A stretch of 64,000 nt of DNA from the NCBI GenBank assembly GCA_013177855.1, contig JABLYA010000001.1, positions 1,839,573 through 1,903,572 on the forward strand, written 5' to 3'. Both the position numbers and the translations under genes were made by a program. This DNA comes from Ignavibacteria bacterium (GTDB taxonomy: Bacteria; Bacteroidota; Ignavibacteria; Ch128b). The notes under the pieces are model-generated. The model saw only the letters and a program-made list of their open reading frames with translations, had not been told where the DNA came from and searched no databases. Below are positions 17,429-27,509 of the stretch, one piece after another (the stretch's first letter is position 1; every line of letters begins with the position of its first letter).

Positions 17429-20400
17429 ATGACTGTTTATTCATTTAAAATTGCAACGAAGAATTACAGATTTGTTAAGAGCTTAATCTCCCTCTTTGCA
17501 CTTCTGCTTTTTACCTCATTTCAAATCAACTCTGTAAAATATTATACCACAAGCGATGGTTTGCCTGATAATAGAATTATTGATATCGCTCAAGATAAAT
17601 TTGGTCAGCTCTGGGTATTAACAGGAAGCTCAGTTTCAATTTTTAATGGAAGCAACTGGAAAAATTTCAGTACGAAGTTTCAACATTTTGATAATCCTTT
17701 CAATGATCAATTAATTGATTTTCAAAAAATTCTAATTGATGATGAAGATAATAAGTATTTTTTATCTAATGACGGAAAAATTTTAAAACTCTACAATAAA
17801 AGACTTGAAGATTTAATCTCACCACTTAACTCGAAAGGAATCCAGTTCAAAGATTTTGAATTAGTTAGAGAGGGCGAAAAACAAATATTATGGGCAGCTA
17901 CAGATAACGATGGTCTTGCTTACTACGATAAAACCTGGTTTACTTTTACAACTAAAGAAGGTTTGAATTCAAATAAAATTGTAGCAATTAAAAGCGGTGG
18001 TGATTTTCTTCTTGTATTATCAGATCAAGGGTTTCAATTTATTCGTGACCGAAGGGTGATTTACACTTTTAAAGATTTTAATCTTAGAAATTTCAAAAAC
18101 ATTTCATTTGCGTTTGATAATAATTCAAAATTTAGAGAAGACATTAAAGCTTTCTGGATGCTCGCGGATAATCGTCTTTACAAATTTGAAAATGAGAAAG
18201 TAAACGATAAAACTTTTAATTTTTTCAATCCATATAGAGAGAATTACTTCAAAATTTTCACAAATGGCGGTGGTAAACTTTATTTGATTAGTGGGGAGTT
18301 GATAAAAATAATCAACTTATTGACTGGTGAAATGCAAGTATTAAATAAAGGTAGTGAATTAGATGGAACACCAAAAGTTCTATTTGTTGATCGTGAAAAA
18401 AATCTCTGGATTGGTACTGACAAAAGATTAACAAGAATTAACTTTACAAGTGTTTTAAGATTTTCAGAAGAAAATGGACTCAATGAACAAAAAATCACTT
18501 CGCTCTTAAAATCAGGCGATGCTTTTTATCTTGGACATCAAAGTGGAAATCTGACTTATCTCAAAGACTTTAAATTTTATCAGATAAATATTCAGAGTCA
18601 GATTAGAAATTATCTTAAAGAAATACCTTTCAATTCAATTCAAATAAAAAAGATTCAATCGGCTGGAAATAAGATTTTTTTTCTTGTAGGGCAATCTGGA
18701 ATTTTTGAATTGACATCGCTTAGAAGTGTAAAACCAGTTTTTTTAATTGGCAATTCAAATGACTTTATTAATGATTTTATTACTCTGCCAGATGGTGGTT
18801 TATTACTCTGTGGAAAATTTACAGAAGGCAGAGAAGAAAAAAATATTTTGTTAATTAATTCAAGACAAATTTTACCGAGCAATGAATTATTGAAATCGAT
18901 TAATCCTGAAAAATTATTTGTGTCGAGAGATGGTTCAATCTGGATTTCTTCGAACGATTCTAAATTGATGAAAATTACTAAGGGTAAAGTTGAGCATTTT
19001 AATATCAACGAAGTCTCTAATTCAGAAAAAATAAATTTTATTGGTGAAGACAGGGGCAGCAACATTTTTGTTGGACTTAAAAATGGTTTTATTGTCTTGA
19101 TGAAAAATGGGGAGATTAAAAATTATAATTTAAGTGAACTCACGAACTCAAATGGAAATGTTGAAGTTTATTCTGTTTACTTTGATGAGTTGAACAATAT
19201 ATGGTTAATGACCAGTAAGGGATTAAAATTCTGGAACTGGAAAGAATTAAAGTCATCTTTTGAATGGAAAAACATAATTCCAGTTCGAGATAATAATCAA
19301 GCGATAAGTGAATTAAATGGTAAAATTTTTGTTGCAAGTGAAAATGGTTTATTTGTTCTTTCATCGAGTGAAGATGAGATAAAGGACATATATCCTCAAG
19401 TTTATATTCAAGAAATTATTGCAAATGGAAAATCTTATGATGGATTAACAAATATAAAGTTGAAGGGTAAAACAAATCTTTCTATTCGTTTTAATGCAAT
19501 TTTACTTTCAGCCAATAATATTGAATTCTCTTATAAACTTGAAGGTTATGATAAAGATTGGTCACCGTCAACATACTCAAGAGAGGTTCACTACTTCAAT
19601 TTGCCTGAGGGGAATTACAAATTTCTATTAAAAGCAAAATCAAGTTTTACTGATTGGACTCAGCCGCTCAGTACAGATTCTATTAATATCAAAATACCTT
19701 TTTATGAAAGATTTGATATTATTATTCCAATCATATCGTTTTTAGTTTTAGTTGTGGTTCTGACTTATCTTTTTGTAAATAAAAAGAAATCATTCAATCA
19801 GGATTTAATTTCATTAAGAAGACAGGTTGAGGGGCTTGAGAAACAAAATAAACAATTGCGTCAGGAATTTAATAAAGCACTTGAATTGTCAAAATCTCGA
19901 ATGACTTTTCTGGCAAGTTTATCGCACGAATTGAGGACACCAATAAATTCTTTAATTGGATTTGTTGATCTTTTACTTGATTCTAAAATTAATTTGAGTG
20001 AAGAAGAACGACAGAAATATTTAAACTACATCAGTATTAGCAGTAGAAGGCTTCTAATTTTAGTAAATGATATTATTGATCTTGCTAAAATTGACTCGGG
20101 AACGATTACATTGGATTATTCTGAAGTAAATCTAAATGCTGAGGTTCGAGAAACAGTTAATCTCTTTCGTGAAAAAATAAAGTCGAAACATCTGGATTTA
20201 ATTCTTGAACTTGATCCTGAGCTTGAAACTCAATATCTCTATATTGATCGTAATCGATTGCATCAGATAATTTCAAACTTAGTTACAAATGCAATAAAAT
20301 TTACCGAAGAGGGTTACATAAAATTAACAACACAAAAGGATGGGGATAAATTCATTTTATCGGTTGAAGATACAGGAATTGGAATCCCCGAAGGTGAAAT

Positions 20401-20626
20401 AGATTTTATTTTTGAAGAATTCAGGAGATCATCGAATGCAATCAAGAAAGCAATTGAAGGGACAGGACTTGGACTTTCAATTACAAAAAGATTAGTGGAA
20501 CTGATGGGGGGTGAAATAAAAGTTGAAAGTCAGGAAGGAATAGGGTCGGTGTTTACTGTAATTTTCCCTTCTCTAAAAGGGTCGACTAAAAAAATAGGAA
20601 GCAATATCAATTCAATACGGAACTAA
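17429..20626 (+). CDS. two-component propeller sensor histidine kinase
   Basis: This 1,065-residue sensor has an N-terminal signal/anchor helix (about 14-31), then about 600 residues of two-component-propeller repeats (first: YYTTSDGLPDNRIIDIAQD), a Y_Y_Y sandwich (about 680-760), a membrane helix (about 765-788) and a short coiled coil. The kinase core follows: HisKA with His833 in LASLSHELRTP, the N-box TNAIKFTEE, and the G-boxes DTGIGIP and GTGLGLS. The propeller should lie in the periplasm and read a ligand, often a glycan in Bacteroidota. It has no receiver or HTH domain, unlike the hybrid sensors of Bacteroides, so its response regulator must lie elsewhere; none is in the window. Confidence 0.92.
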   Translation: MTVYSFKIATKNYRFVKSLISLFALLLFTSFQINSVKYYTTSDGLPDNRIIDIAQDKFGQLWVLTGSSVSIFNGSNWKNFSTKFQHFDNPFNDQLIDFQKILIDDEDNKYFLSNDGKILKLYNKRLEDLISPLNSKGIQFKDFELVREGEKQILWAATDNDGLAYYDKTWFTFTTKEGLNSNKIVAIKSGGDFLLVLSDQGFQFIRDRRVIYTFKDFNLRNFKNISFAFDNNSKFREDIKAFWMLADNRLYKFENEKVNDKTFNFFNPYRENYFKIFTNGGGKLYLISGELIKIINLLTGEMQVLNKGSELDGTPKVLFVDREKNLWIGTDKRLTRINFTSVLRFSEENGLNEQKITSLLKSGDAFYLGHQSGNLTYLKDFKFYQINIQSQIRNYLKEIPFNSIQIKKIQSAGNKIFFLVGQSGIFELTSLRSVKPVFLIGNSNDFINDFITLPDGGLLLCGKFTEGREEKNILLINSRQILPSNELLKSINPEKLFVSRDGSIWISSNDSKLMKITKGKVEHFNINEVSNSEKINFIGEDRGSNIFVGLKNGFIVLMKNGEIKNYNLSELTNSNGNVEVYSVYFDELNNIWLMTSKGLKFWNWKELKSSFEWKNIIPVRDNNQAISELNGKIFVASENGLFVLSSSEDEIKDIYPQVYIQEIIANGKSYDGLTNIKLKGKTNLSIRFNAILLSANNIEFSYKLEGYDKDWSPSTYSREVHYFNLPEGNYKFLLKAKSSFTDWTQPLSTDSINIKIPFYERFDIIIPIISFLVLVVVLTYLFVNKKKSFNQDLISLRRQVEGLEKQNKQLRQEFNKALELSKSRMTFLASLSHELRTPINSLIGFVDLLLDSKINLSEEERQKYLNYISISSRRLLILVNDIIDLAKIDSGTITLDYSEVNLNAEVRETVNLFREKIKSKHLDLILELDPELETQYLYIDRNRLHQIISNLVTNAIKFTEEGYIKLTTQKDGDKFILSVEDTGIGIPEGEIDFIFEEFRRSSNAIKKAIEGTGLGLSITKRLVELMGGEIKVESQEGIGSVFTVIFPSLKGSTKKIGSNINSIRN

Positions 20627-20646
20627 TCTCCCTAATTAATAATTTT

Positions 20647-20931
20647 TTATTCCTCTAAGTTGATTACATCAACATCTGAAACAAAAATCATCATCGCATA
20701 ATTTTTAGAGTATTTAGTTTTACAGTGATCAATAATTTTTTTGGCAGTTTCTTCGTCGCAGACTATTTCGATTTGTATATTCTGACTTAAAGAAAAGTCA
20801 CCTTCTCTATTCCCTCTTTTTCCACTTCCACTTACTTCGAAGACTGTGTAACCAGATGTTCCAAGTTCAATTATTTCATCTAGTAAAATTGATTTTAATG
20901 TTATTTCCGTGATGATATTTACTAGTTTCAT
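20647..20931 (-). CDS. sbtB: PII-like regulator of the bicarbonate transporter
   Basis: This 94-residue protein has the beta-alpha-beta double fold of PII-like proteins and sits directly downstream of sbtA, the usual arrangement for SbtB. The T-loop region carries GYTVFEVSGSGKRGNREGDF (about 29-48), which matches the G-x-G-KRG pattern by which SbtB binds adenine nucleotides. SbtB usually binds cAMP, AMP, ADP or ATP and gates SbtA. The ATG at 20931 has GAGGTG a few bases before it; the GTG at 20937 lies inside that ribosome site. Only 7 nt separate it from the sbtA stop, so the two are translationally coupled. The C-terminal redox CxC tail of some SbtB proteins is absent. Confidence 0.85.
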   Translation of the reverse strand: MKLVNIITEITLKSILLDEIIELGTSGYTVFEVSGSGKRGNREGDFSLSQNIQIEIVCDEETAKKIIDHCKTKYSKNYAMMIFVSDVDVINLEE

Positions 20932-20938
20932 TTTCACC

Positions 20939-21886
20939 TCAAATTATAATTGAAGCCATCCAATAATAAATAGGAATACCAAAAATCAGGTTAAATGGGA
21001 ATGTAATTCCTAAGGAAGCAGTGAGATAAAAAGTTGGATTTGCTTCTGGAACAGCAATTCTCATAGCTGCTGGAGCAGCAATGTATGAAGCACTGGCAGC
21101 TAAAGTTGCAAGAACAGTTGTACCACCAACTGAAAGTCCAACAATCCAACCAACTAAAGTTCCAATCGTTGCACTAATCAAAGGCATAATTATACCAAAA
21201 GCAATCAAAAATATTCCAACCCTTTTCAAATCTTTCAAACGATAAGAGGTTACCAATCCCATTTCAAGAAGAAAAAATGCAAGAAGTCCTTTGAACATAT
21301 CAGTAAATAAAATTTTTACACTTGCATTTTTTTCTGGGCCGAGAAGATAACCAACAAACATTCCCATCACTAATAAGTATATACTTTTACCGAATAGAAC
21401 CTCTTTGACCAATTTAGATGCAGAAAATGGTCCTTTACTAGCTTTAATTTTAGCAATTAATATTCCCACTACAATCGCTGGAATCTCAAGCAGTACGAGC
21501 AAAACAGTTGTGTAATTTTCATAACTGATTTTGAATTTATCTAAGAAAGCAATTACAACTGCGTAGGTGACAGCACTTACAGAACCGTAGTGAGCAGCAA
21601 TTGCGGCTGAGTTTGCTCGATCAAATTTCCCAATTTTTCTAAGAATGGTGTAAGCAATTAAGGGTATAACTATACCAATAAAAATACAACCAAGAATGGG
21701 TAAAATGATATCGTTCAAATTTGATTCGCTTAGTTGGACTCCACCTTTTAATCCTATTGCAATTAAAAGGTAAATACTTAAAATCTCATAAATTGGTTCT
21801 GGAATTTTTAAATCTGTTTTTAAAATTCCGGCAATTAAGCCGATGACGAAAAACAGAATAACCGGATCGAGTAAATTTTCTATCAT
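20939..21886 (-). CDS. sbtA: sodium-dependent bicarbonate transporter family protein
   Basis: This 315-residue inner-membrane protein has about ten hydrophobic segments in the inverted-repeat layout of the SbtA (DUF897) family. Conserved parts are YLLIAIGLKGG in the first half, AAIAAHYGSVSAVT in the substrate region and ATLAASASYIAAPAAMR in the second half, the two Ser-rich crossover loops. SbtA proteins take up HCO3- with Na+, and the linked sbtB supports the call. In cyanobacteria it feeds carboxysomes; none is visible here. It might instead feed carboxylases or the reductive TCA cycle. The substrate is inferred from the family. Confidence 0.87.
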   Translation of the reverse strand: MIENLLDPVILFFVIGLIAGILKTDLKIPEPIYEILSIYLLIAIGLKGGVQLSESNLNDIILPILGCIFIGIVIPLIAYTILRKIGKFDRANSAAIAAHYGSVSAVTYAVVIAFLDKFKISYENYTTVLLVLLEIPAIVVGILIAKIKASKGPFSASKLVKEVLFGKSIYLLVMGMFVGYLLGPEKNASVKILFTDMFKGLLAFFLLEMGLVTSYRLKDLKRVGIFLIAFGIIMPLISATIGTLVGWIVGLSVGGTTVLATLAASASYIAAPAAMRIAVPEANPTFYLTASLGITFPFNLIFGIPIYYWMASIII

Positions 21887-21938
21887 TTTAATCCCACAAT
21901 AATTAATGATATTTGTAACTCTACAAGTTCAATCCAGA

Positions 21939-22979
21939 TTAGAATAATTTTTCAGCGTCAAATAAAGTATCAGATAGTAAATCTCTCTTATTCAAATTTA
22001 AAACTTTTAGTGCAAGATCAGTTGTCTCGCGCCCTCGAGGAGTTCTTTTCAAGAAACCTTGCTGAATTAAAAATGGTTCGTAGACTTCTTCAATTGTTCC
22101 CGGATCTTCGTTTACTGAAACAGCAATTGTGTTTAACCCAACGGGTCCGCCTTTGTATTTTAAGATTATTGTTTTCAAGATTTCTTTGTCCATTTCATCA
22201 AGTCCATATTCATCAACATCAAGACTTTGCAGAGCTTTTTTTGCAATTTCAAGATTAATTTTGGTTAATCTTTCGACATCAGCAAAATCACGAGTTCTTT
22301 TCAAGAGTCGATTTGCAATTCGTGGAGTTCCACGAGCTCTTCTGGCAATTTCAAATGCTGCATCTTCATCAATTTCAATATTTAAAATTCTTGATGATCT
22401 TTTTACTATTTGAAGTAAATCTTCAGCAGTGTAATAATCGAGCCTTGAGTTTATTCCAAAACGATCTCTTAAAGGAGAAGTAAGCAATCCTGCACGAGTT
22501 GTTGCGCCAATCAATGTATATTTAGGAAGTTTAATTTGAACAGTTCGAGCATTAGGTCCAGAATCTATCATAATATCAATTTTGAAATCTTCCATTGCAG
22601 AATACAAATACTCTTCAACAACAGGACTTAAACGATGAATTTCATCAATAAAAAGTACAGAGTTCTCTTCAAGATTGGTTAAGATACCAGCAAGATCACC
22701 TGGCTTTTCTAAAACTGGACCTGAAGTGACTTTAATTTTAACTCCAAGTTCATTTGCTATGATGTGAGCTAAAGTAGTTTTACCCAGGCCAGGAGGTCCT
22801 GTCAAAAGAACATGATCGAGAGATTCTTTTCTAATTAGTGCGGCTTCGATAAAAACTTTTAGGTTGTCTACAATTTTTCTTTGACCGACAAACTCATCGA
22901 AAGTGAGGGGCCTTAAACTTTTTTCTAGTTCAAGATCTTCATTAAATCTTACTGGTGTTGTGTTTTTTGATTTTCTCAT
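21939..22979 (-). CDS. ruvB: Holliday junction DNA helicase RuvB
   Basis: This 346-residue AAA+ motor drives branch migration of Holliday junctions with RuvA. Using the ATG at 22979, Walker A is GPPGLGKTT (61-69), Walker B is LFIDEIH (109-115), and the sensor and arginine-finger part reads [18 protein letters not shown]. The C-terminal winged helix ends in [11 protein letters not shown]. An upstream frame extends the protein by 43 residues, but that stretch lacks RuvB similarity and the family starts a few residues before [12 protein letters not shown], so the shorter form is preferred. No clear ribosome site precedes either start. ruvA and ruvC are not in the window. Confidence 0.95.
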   Translation of the reverse strand: MRKSKNTTPVRFNEDLELEKSLRPLTFDEFVGQRKIVDNLKVFIEAALIRKESLDHVLLTGPPGLGKTTLAHIIANELGVKIKVTSGPVLEKPGDLAGILTNLEENSVLFIDEIHRLSPVVEEYLYSAMEDFKIDIMIDSGPNARTVQIKLPKYTLIGATTRAGLLTSPLRDRFGINSRLDYYTAEDLLQIVKRSSRILNIEIDEDAAFEIARRARGTPRIANRLLKRTRDFADVERLTKINLEIAKKALQSLDVDEYGLDEMDKEILKTIILKYKGGPVGLNTIAVSVNEDPGTIEEVYEPFLIQQGFLKRTPRGRETTDLALKVLNLNKRDLLSDTLFDAEKLF

Positions 22980-23073
22980 ATCGAAATTTACTAAGAAATG
23001 AAATCCACTTTCAATAATTGGAAGTGAGGAACTTTGATTAATATGATTCATCTGCCAGAGCAATTTTAGAAAA

Positions 23074-23457
23074 TTATAAACTAAAGGGCCATGGTTTTTG
23101 AATTGCAAAGAACATTAAAAGGCTGCCGACTAGAGCCATATTCTTCATAAAATTTATCATCTCAATCATTTTCATCTGTTGATCCTCGACTTTCCAGAAA
23201 TTGTGCATCATAAATGTTGTAGGAATAAAAAATACGAGTAATAATATTAAGCCTGCATCCGTTTGATATCCTGTTAAGATACTTAATCCACCAAGCAGCA
23301 AAAGTAATCCTGTGAAAATGACAGCAAGCTTTGGTGCGGGAACTCCTTTAGACTGGGCATAACCAGTCATCATTGAAAGGTTTGAAAAATGATTGAACCC
23401 GTTAAAAACAAAATACAAACCGAGAATTATTCTTCCAATTAAAAATAGTGTTTCCAT
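23074..23457 (-). CDS. DoxX family membrane protein
   Basis: This 127-residue protein has four membrane helices and the DoxX start ([19 protein letters not shown]). The segment [19 protein letters not shown] is typical of the family. The ATG at 23457 has a GGAGGTG ribosome site just upstream. The DoxX family covers quinone-linked oxidoreductase subunits and proteins of unknown role. It lies upstream of ruvB on the same strand, with a gap of 94 nt to the preferred ruvB start. Confidence 0.85.
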   Translation of the reverse strand: METLFLIGRIILGLYFVFNGFNHFSNLSMMTGYAQSKGVPAPKLAVIFTGLLLLLGGLSILTGYQTDAGLILLLVFFIPTTFMMHNFWKVEDQQMKMIEMINFMKNMALVGSLLMFFAIQKPWPFSL

Positions 23458-23667
23458 ATTGCACCTCCATTTTTAGTCTCTAACAAAATCTCTGGCAGAT
23501 GAATCTTCAATTGAAGCAAAATTAATTTTTCATTCACTCGATTGCAAGAAAGTTCTAAGAGCTCAGATACATTCTAAATTGGAAAAATCAAAGAATTTCT
23601 TTTGATTTTTTTTTGTTTAGTTTTGAAATGCAAAAATCTAAAATTTAATGAAATATTCGGAGGTCAA

Positions 23668-25158
23668 ATGAAAAATTTATTAACAAATTTTTTTGCCTTA
23701 ACTTCAATCATTCTTTTGTTTCAATGGCAAAGTGGATTTTCTCAAGTTGGAAATGAATTCCCAATTGAAGTCGGTCCTGACTCTTGTTTTGCATTAGGAT
23801 ATGCTAATGATGATACAAAATATATGATTGTGATGAGAAGAGAAAAAAGTTATGGTGCTGATATTGTTGTTCAATTTCATTCAAAAGCAGATCACTCATT
23901 AATTGGAAGTCCAATAGTTCTGGGTTCAACAAATATGACTTTTGAAAATTTTGAAAAATCAATTCCTCAAGTAGCTTTTGATGGGACAAGATATCTTATT
24001 GTATGGACAGACGGAAAAAACGGAGGCATAAAATATCGATTTATTCATTCGCAAACATTTGAATTAAGTCAGCTCTATAATGATCCAACTTTACCAATCT
24101 ATCTTGGTGGAATTAAATCTCTTCATTATAATCCAACAACAAACAAATATTTACTTGTTGGTTCAATCGAGACACAGGGTGGAAGTCTTTATCATATCTA
24201 CACTTTTATTGGAACCGATGGAGTACTTTATTCATCAAGTCAATTGGCATCTTTTGCTGTCAGGCGTGAATTAAGCGTTTCATATGCTAACGGGAAATAT
24301 TTGGTTTGCTTTATTAAGAAATCTTCCAATCCTAATTTGAATGATTATGAGGTTGTTGGTCAGTTATTGGATGAAAATGGAAATTTAGTTGGCAGTTCAT
24401 TTGCAATTGATACTTCACTAGCTCCAAGTGATGATCCACTTTTTGTTCTTTTTGATGGCAAATATCATGTTTGTTTTTATACAGAAGAAGAGCAAACGGG
24501 CTGGAAAATTTATGCGAAAAGAATTGATCCTAATGGGAATGTTTCTTCCTCAAGAAGTTTGATTTCAAGTGATGGTCATATTCTTCCATTTGCAATCTTA
24601 GGCAATAGTAAAATACTAGTAACCTGGACAAGATTTCCTTATGAAACAACAGTCGGAGCTATAAAAGGGAAGTTTATTAACTTGAACTTAGACCCAATTG
24701 GTGATGACTTTTTAATTTTTCAGCATTTAAATAATAAAATACCAGTTGGTTCAATGGGAGTTTTTGCAGATAATAAATTTTTTGTCTATACAACTCGATT
24801 AGAGTTGGCTACAATTCTTACGAATGGCGATGTCTATGGAGTTACAATTCTTGATCCAACTGGAGTTGAAGATGAAATTAATTCAGTCCAGACTTATGAA
24901 TTATATCAGAACTTCCCTAATCCCTTTAATTCTTCAACCAGGATAAAATTTTCAGTAAAAGAAACTCAGAATGTAAGTATTAGACTAATGAATATTCTGG
25001 GAGAAGAGATTGCAACTTTATTAAATGAGAATGTTTCATCTGGAGTACATTCTATTGAATTTAATGCTGAGAAGTTTAATTTAAGTGGTGGTGTTTATTT
25101 CTACCAGATGAAGGCAGGTGATTTTATATCAACGAAGAAAATGATTTATCTCAAATAA
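23668..25158 (+). CDS. secreted protein with T9SS type A sorting domain
   Basis: This 496-residue exported protein starts at the ATG at 23668, which is preceded by GGAGGTC; an in-frame upstream start at 23602 would put 22 residues before the signal peptide. The signal peptide is MKNLLTNFFALTSIILLFQ and its continuation to GFSQ. The body (about 30-400) is built of beta-strand repeats resembling a propeller (for example YMIVMRREKSYGADIVVQF and YLIVWTDGKNGG). The last 85 residues are a T9SS type A sorting domain: YELYQNFPNPFNSSTRI, then LMNILGEEI and a closing GGVYFYQMK. It should be exported through the type IX system. The ligand or enzyme role is unknown. Confidence 0.88.
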   Translation: MKNLLTNFFALTSIILLFQWQSGFSQVGNEFPIEVGPDSCFALGYANDDTKYMIVMRREKSYGADIVVQFHSKADHSLIGSPIVLGSTNMTFENFEKSIPQVAFDGTRYLIVWTDGKNGGIKYRFIHSQTFELSQLYNDPTLPIYLGGIKSLHYNPTTNKYLLVGSIETQGGSLYHIYTFIGTDGVLYSSSQLASFAVRRELSVSYANGKYLVCFIKKSSNPNLNDYEVVGQLLDENGNLVGSSFAIDTSLAPSDDPLFVLFDGKYHVCFYTEEEQTGWKIYAKRIDPNGNVSSSRSLISSDGHILPFAILGNSKILVTWTRFPYETTVGAIKGKFINLNLDPIGDDFLIFQHLNNKIPVGSMGVFADNKFFVYTTRLELATILTNGDVYGVTILDPTGVEDEINSVQTYELYQNFPNPFNSSTRIKFSVKETQNVSIRLMNILGEEIATLLNENVSSGVHSIEFNAEKFNLSGGVYFYQMKAGDFISTKKMIYLK

Positions 25159-25176
25159 CTTCGTTGGGAAGAATTT

Positions 25177-25216
25177 AGAAGCCTGTCGATGTTAAAACGG
25201 CAGGCTTTTTATTTTT
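25177..25216. terminator. hairpin terminator between convergent genes
   Basis: AAGCCTGTCG (25179-25188) pairs with CGGCAGGCTT (25198-25207) through one G-U pair, over a 9-nt loop, followed by TTTATTTTTT on the + strand. It lies 20 nt after the T9SS cargo gene and overlaps the end of the convergent methyltransferase gene, whose stop is at 25209. Confidence 0.85.
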
Positions 25217-26042
25217 TAGCAAAGACATTCATATTTTGACCGGATAAAATTAAAGTAGCCGGCTTTCTAATAAATTCTTTCAACCTTGAGTACTTTGAAG
25301 TTTGAAAGTTTATATTTAGCGGAGAAGAGTTTTTTCTCATCAGTTTAAACGGACTTAGAAAAGATTTCTGAATTTTTATTTTCTCAAAGCCTTCTGATCT
25401 TAAAAGGTTTTTAATTGATCTGGGTGAGTAATGGAAAAAATGATAAGGCAAACTCCATCCATTCCAATTTTCCCCTTGAATAAATCTATCTAAACTCATC
25501 ACATTTGGAAGTGAAAGCCAGAGAATTCCATTTGTGTTTAGTAAACTTTTGACTTTTCTAATTGTTTGAAGTGGAGCTGGTAAGTGTTCAAATGAATGAT
25601 AAAAAGCTATCAAATCATATTTTTGGTCAGTTTGAAATTCCTGTAAATCACCATTAAAAAGTTCAATCTCAAATTTTTCTTTAGCTACTCTGACACTGTA
25701 ATTTGAAACTTCAACGCCATCAGCATTATATCCGAGTTCACGAAAAGCTTTCACCAAAAGTCCAAATCCAGCACCAACATCCAGAATAGAATTAACTATC
25801 CTAAATTGATCAGATATGTAATCCAAATAATATTGAGCAGTTGATTTTACAGATTCAAGATTTATTTCATCTTCATACAAATAATTCTCAAAATATTTTT
25901 CATCGTAAAGGTTTTGAGCAGATAAAATTTCTTCAATGTTGTTTAAAAATATCACCTGACAATCTTTACATTTTAAAAGCTCAAAACTTCCAATTGTTTT
26001 GAATAAAGTTGTTCTTCGAGAGTTACAAATTTTACAGTTCAT
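25209..26042 (-). CDS. class I SAM-dependent methyltransferase with N-terminal zinc-ribbon
   Basis: This 277-residue protein begins with a small zinc-binding module, Cys3-x2-Cys6 and Cys25-x2-Cys28. A class I methyltransferase fold follows, with motif I ILDVGAGFGLL (about 93-103), the acidic motif II EVSN and the motif IV region LIAFYSFEHLP-like (AFYHSFEHLP). Such proteins methylate small molecules or sugars; the Cys4 plus methyltransferase arrangement is common in proteins near surface polysaccharide genes. The substrate is unknown. Fructose bisphosphatase lies 47 nt upstream on the same strand. Confidence 0.82.
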   Translation of the reverse strand: MNCKICNSRRTTLFKTIGSFELLKCKDCQVIFLNNIEEILSAQNLYDEKYFENYLYEDEINLESVKSTAQYYLDYISDQFRIVNSILDVGAGFGLLVKAFRELGYNADGVEVSNYSVRVAKEKFEIELFNGDLQEFQTDQKYDLIAFYHSFEHLPAPLQTIRKVKSLLNTNGILWLSLPNVMSLDRFIQGENWNGWSLPYHFFHYSPRSIKNLLRSEGFEKIKIQKSFLSPFKLMRKNSSPLNINFQTSKYSRLKEFIRKPATLILSGQNMNVFAKK

Positions 26043-26089
26043 AAGTAAATATGTTTAGTTTTTCACTAGTGAATTTCACTTAATATTAG

Positions 26090-27109
26090 TCATAAATCTC
26101 TTTTCCCCTGAACGAATTCTTCAGCAATTCGAACATCATGCGGACTTCCAATAAATAGTGGCGTTTTCTGATGTAATTCATTTGGCTCGATATCCAAAAT
26201 TCTTTGATAACCATCAGAAGCTTTACCGCCAGCTTGTTCAACTATGAAAGCAAGAGGATTACACTCATACATTAATCGAAGTTTTCCATTTGGATTTTTC
26301 TTATCACCGGGATACATAAAAATTCCGCCGTAAAGTAAATTTCGATGAAAATCAGCGACAAGAGAACCAACATATCTTGCCGAATATGGTCTGCCAGTTT
26401 CTTTATCATCTTTTTGAAGATATTTAATGTATTTTTTCAAACCATCATCCCAGTAGATATAATTTCCTTCATTGATTGAGTAGATTTTCCCTTTAGTTGG
26501 AATTCGTATGTTATCGTGACTGAGTAAAAACTCCCCAACTGCAGGATCGAGTGTAAAACCATAAACTCCGTTTCCAGTAGTATAAACTAAAATTGTACTT
26601 GAACCATAAACAATGTAACCAGCAGCAACTTGTTCAGAACCTTTTTGCAGACAGTCTTCCAATGTTCCTGGCCCATTTCCCTTGGATTTTCTTCTGTAAA
26701 TCGAAAAGATGGTTCCTATGCTGACATTAACATCAATATTTGACGAACCATCGAGTGGATCGAACAGCAACACATATTTACCAATTTTATTTCCTTTTGG
26801 CAGATGAATAATATCCTCTTCTTCTTCGGATGCCATTACACATAAGTGCCCGCCATGACTCATTGCGCTTATCAGCATATTGTGTGCATAGACATCTAAC
26901 TTTTTAACTTCATCGCCGTGAATATTTTTTTCACCAGTAAAACCTAAAATATCTACCAATCCAGCTTTATTTACTTCAAGTGAGATAATCTTTGCTGCAA
27001 GAGCAAGGTCGGAAAGTAAATCAGAAAGTTCACCAGTTGCTTCGGGAAATTTTCTTTCGTTTTCTATAATGTGGCGTTCAAGAGTCAAAAATCGTTTAGG
27101 AATATTCAT
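26090..27109 (-). CDS. fbp: fructose-1,6-bisphosphatase, class I
   Basis: This 339-residue enzyme removes the 1-phosphate from fructose 1,6-bisphosphate, the committed step of gluconeogenesis. The metal-binding motif [11 protein letters not shown] is at 116-126, the upstream metal ligands lie in SEEEED (95-100), and the sugar-phosphate region reads [19 protein letters not shown] and GGKASDG. Length is normal. An AGGAG ribosome site precedes the ATG at 27109. Confidence 0.96.
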   Translation of the reverse strand: MNIPKRFLTLERHIIENERKFPEATGELSDLLSDLALAAKIISLEVNKAGLVDILGFTGEKNIHGDEVKKLDVYAHNMLISAMSHGGHLCVMASEEEEDIIHLPKGNKIGKYVLLFDPLDGSSNIDVNVSIGTIFSIYRRKSKGNGPGTLEDCLQKGSEQVAAGYIVYGSSTILVYTTGNGVYGFTLDPAVGEFLLSHDNIRIPTKGKIYSINEGNYIYWDDGLKKYIKYLQKDDKETGRPYSARYVGSLVADFHRNLLYGGIFMYPGDKKNPNGKLRLMYECNPLAFIVEQAGGKASDGYQRILDIEPNELHQKTPLFIGSPHDVRIAEEFVQGKRDL

Positions 27110-27509
27110 AAGAGTTCTCCTATTTGTTAGGTGATAATTTTTTGAAATAATTAATATTCTTAGGGAATGGTAAAAGATTTGTTTGAAAATTTTTCAGGTC
27201 AGTTAAATGCAAAAAGAAGAGATTTATAATCTTAATTGAGCAATTAAAAGATTTTTGATAACGCTTCAAAAGATCAATAAATAGATGAATGAAGACTTCG
27301 ACCCTCCATATTTTTTTGTACCCCCGAGAGGATTCGAACCTCCGACACGCGGTTTAGGAAACCGCTGCTCTATCCTACTGAGCTACGGGGGCAAATTTTT
27401 CAAAATTTCCAATGACAATTTAAAAAAATCACCTCTGACTAAAAATTGATTTATCGTTTGAAACTAATTAACATTCGAGGCTTGTTTTAAGAACCAAAAA
27501 AGAGGATTT
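27110..27509. other. 400-bp intergenic region holding one tRNA
   Basis: Between the divergent fbp and TonB-receptor genes lies one tRNA (27319-27392). The remaining sequence is A+T-rich and all frames are broken by stops; I see no other gene. The promoters of both flanking genes and of the tRNA must be here but I cannot assign them. Confidence 0.6.
27319..27392 (-). tRNA. tRNA-Arg (anticodon CCT)
   Basis: The reverse strand folds as a full cloverleaf of 74 nt. The acceptor GCCCCCG pairs with CGGGGGT (the terminal pair is G-U), the D arm is GCTCAGTAGGATAGAGC, and the anticodon arm GCGGT-TTCCTAA-ACCGC gives anticodon CCT. The T arm is GGAGG-TTCGAAT-CCTCT with its last pair weak. CCA is not encoded. 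It decodes AGG. Confidence 0.95.

Noticed and set aside
22980-23108. 43-residue N-terminal extension of RuvB
   Set aside because: It overlaps the end of the DoxX gene, is not RuvB-like, and no clear ribosome site precedes it. The ATG at 22979 gives the usual RuvB N-terminus.
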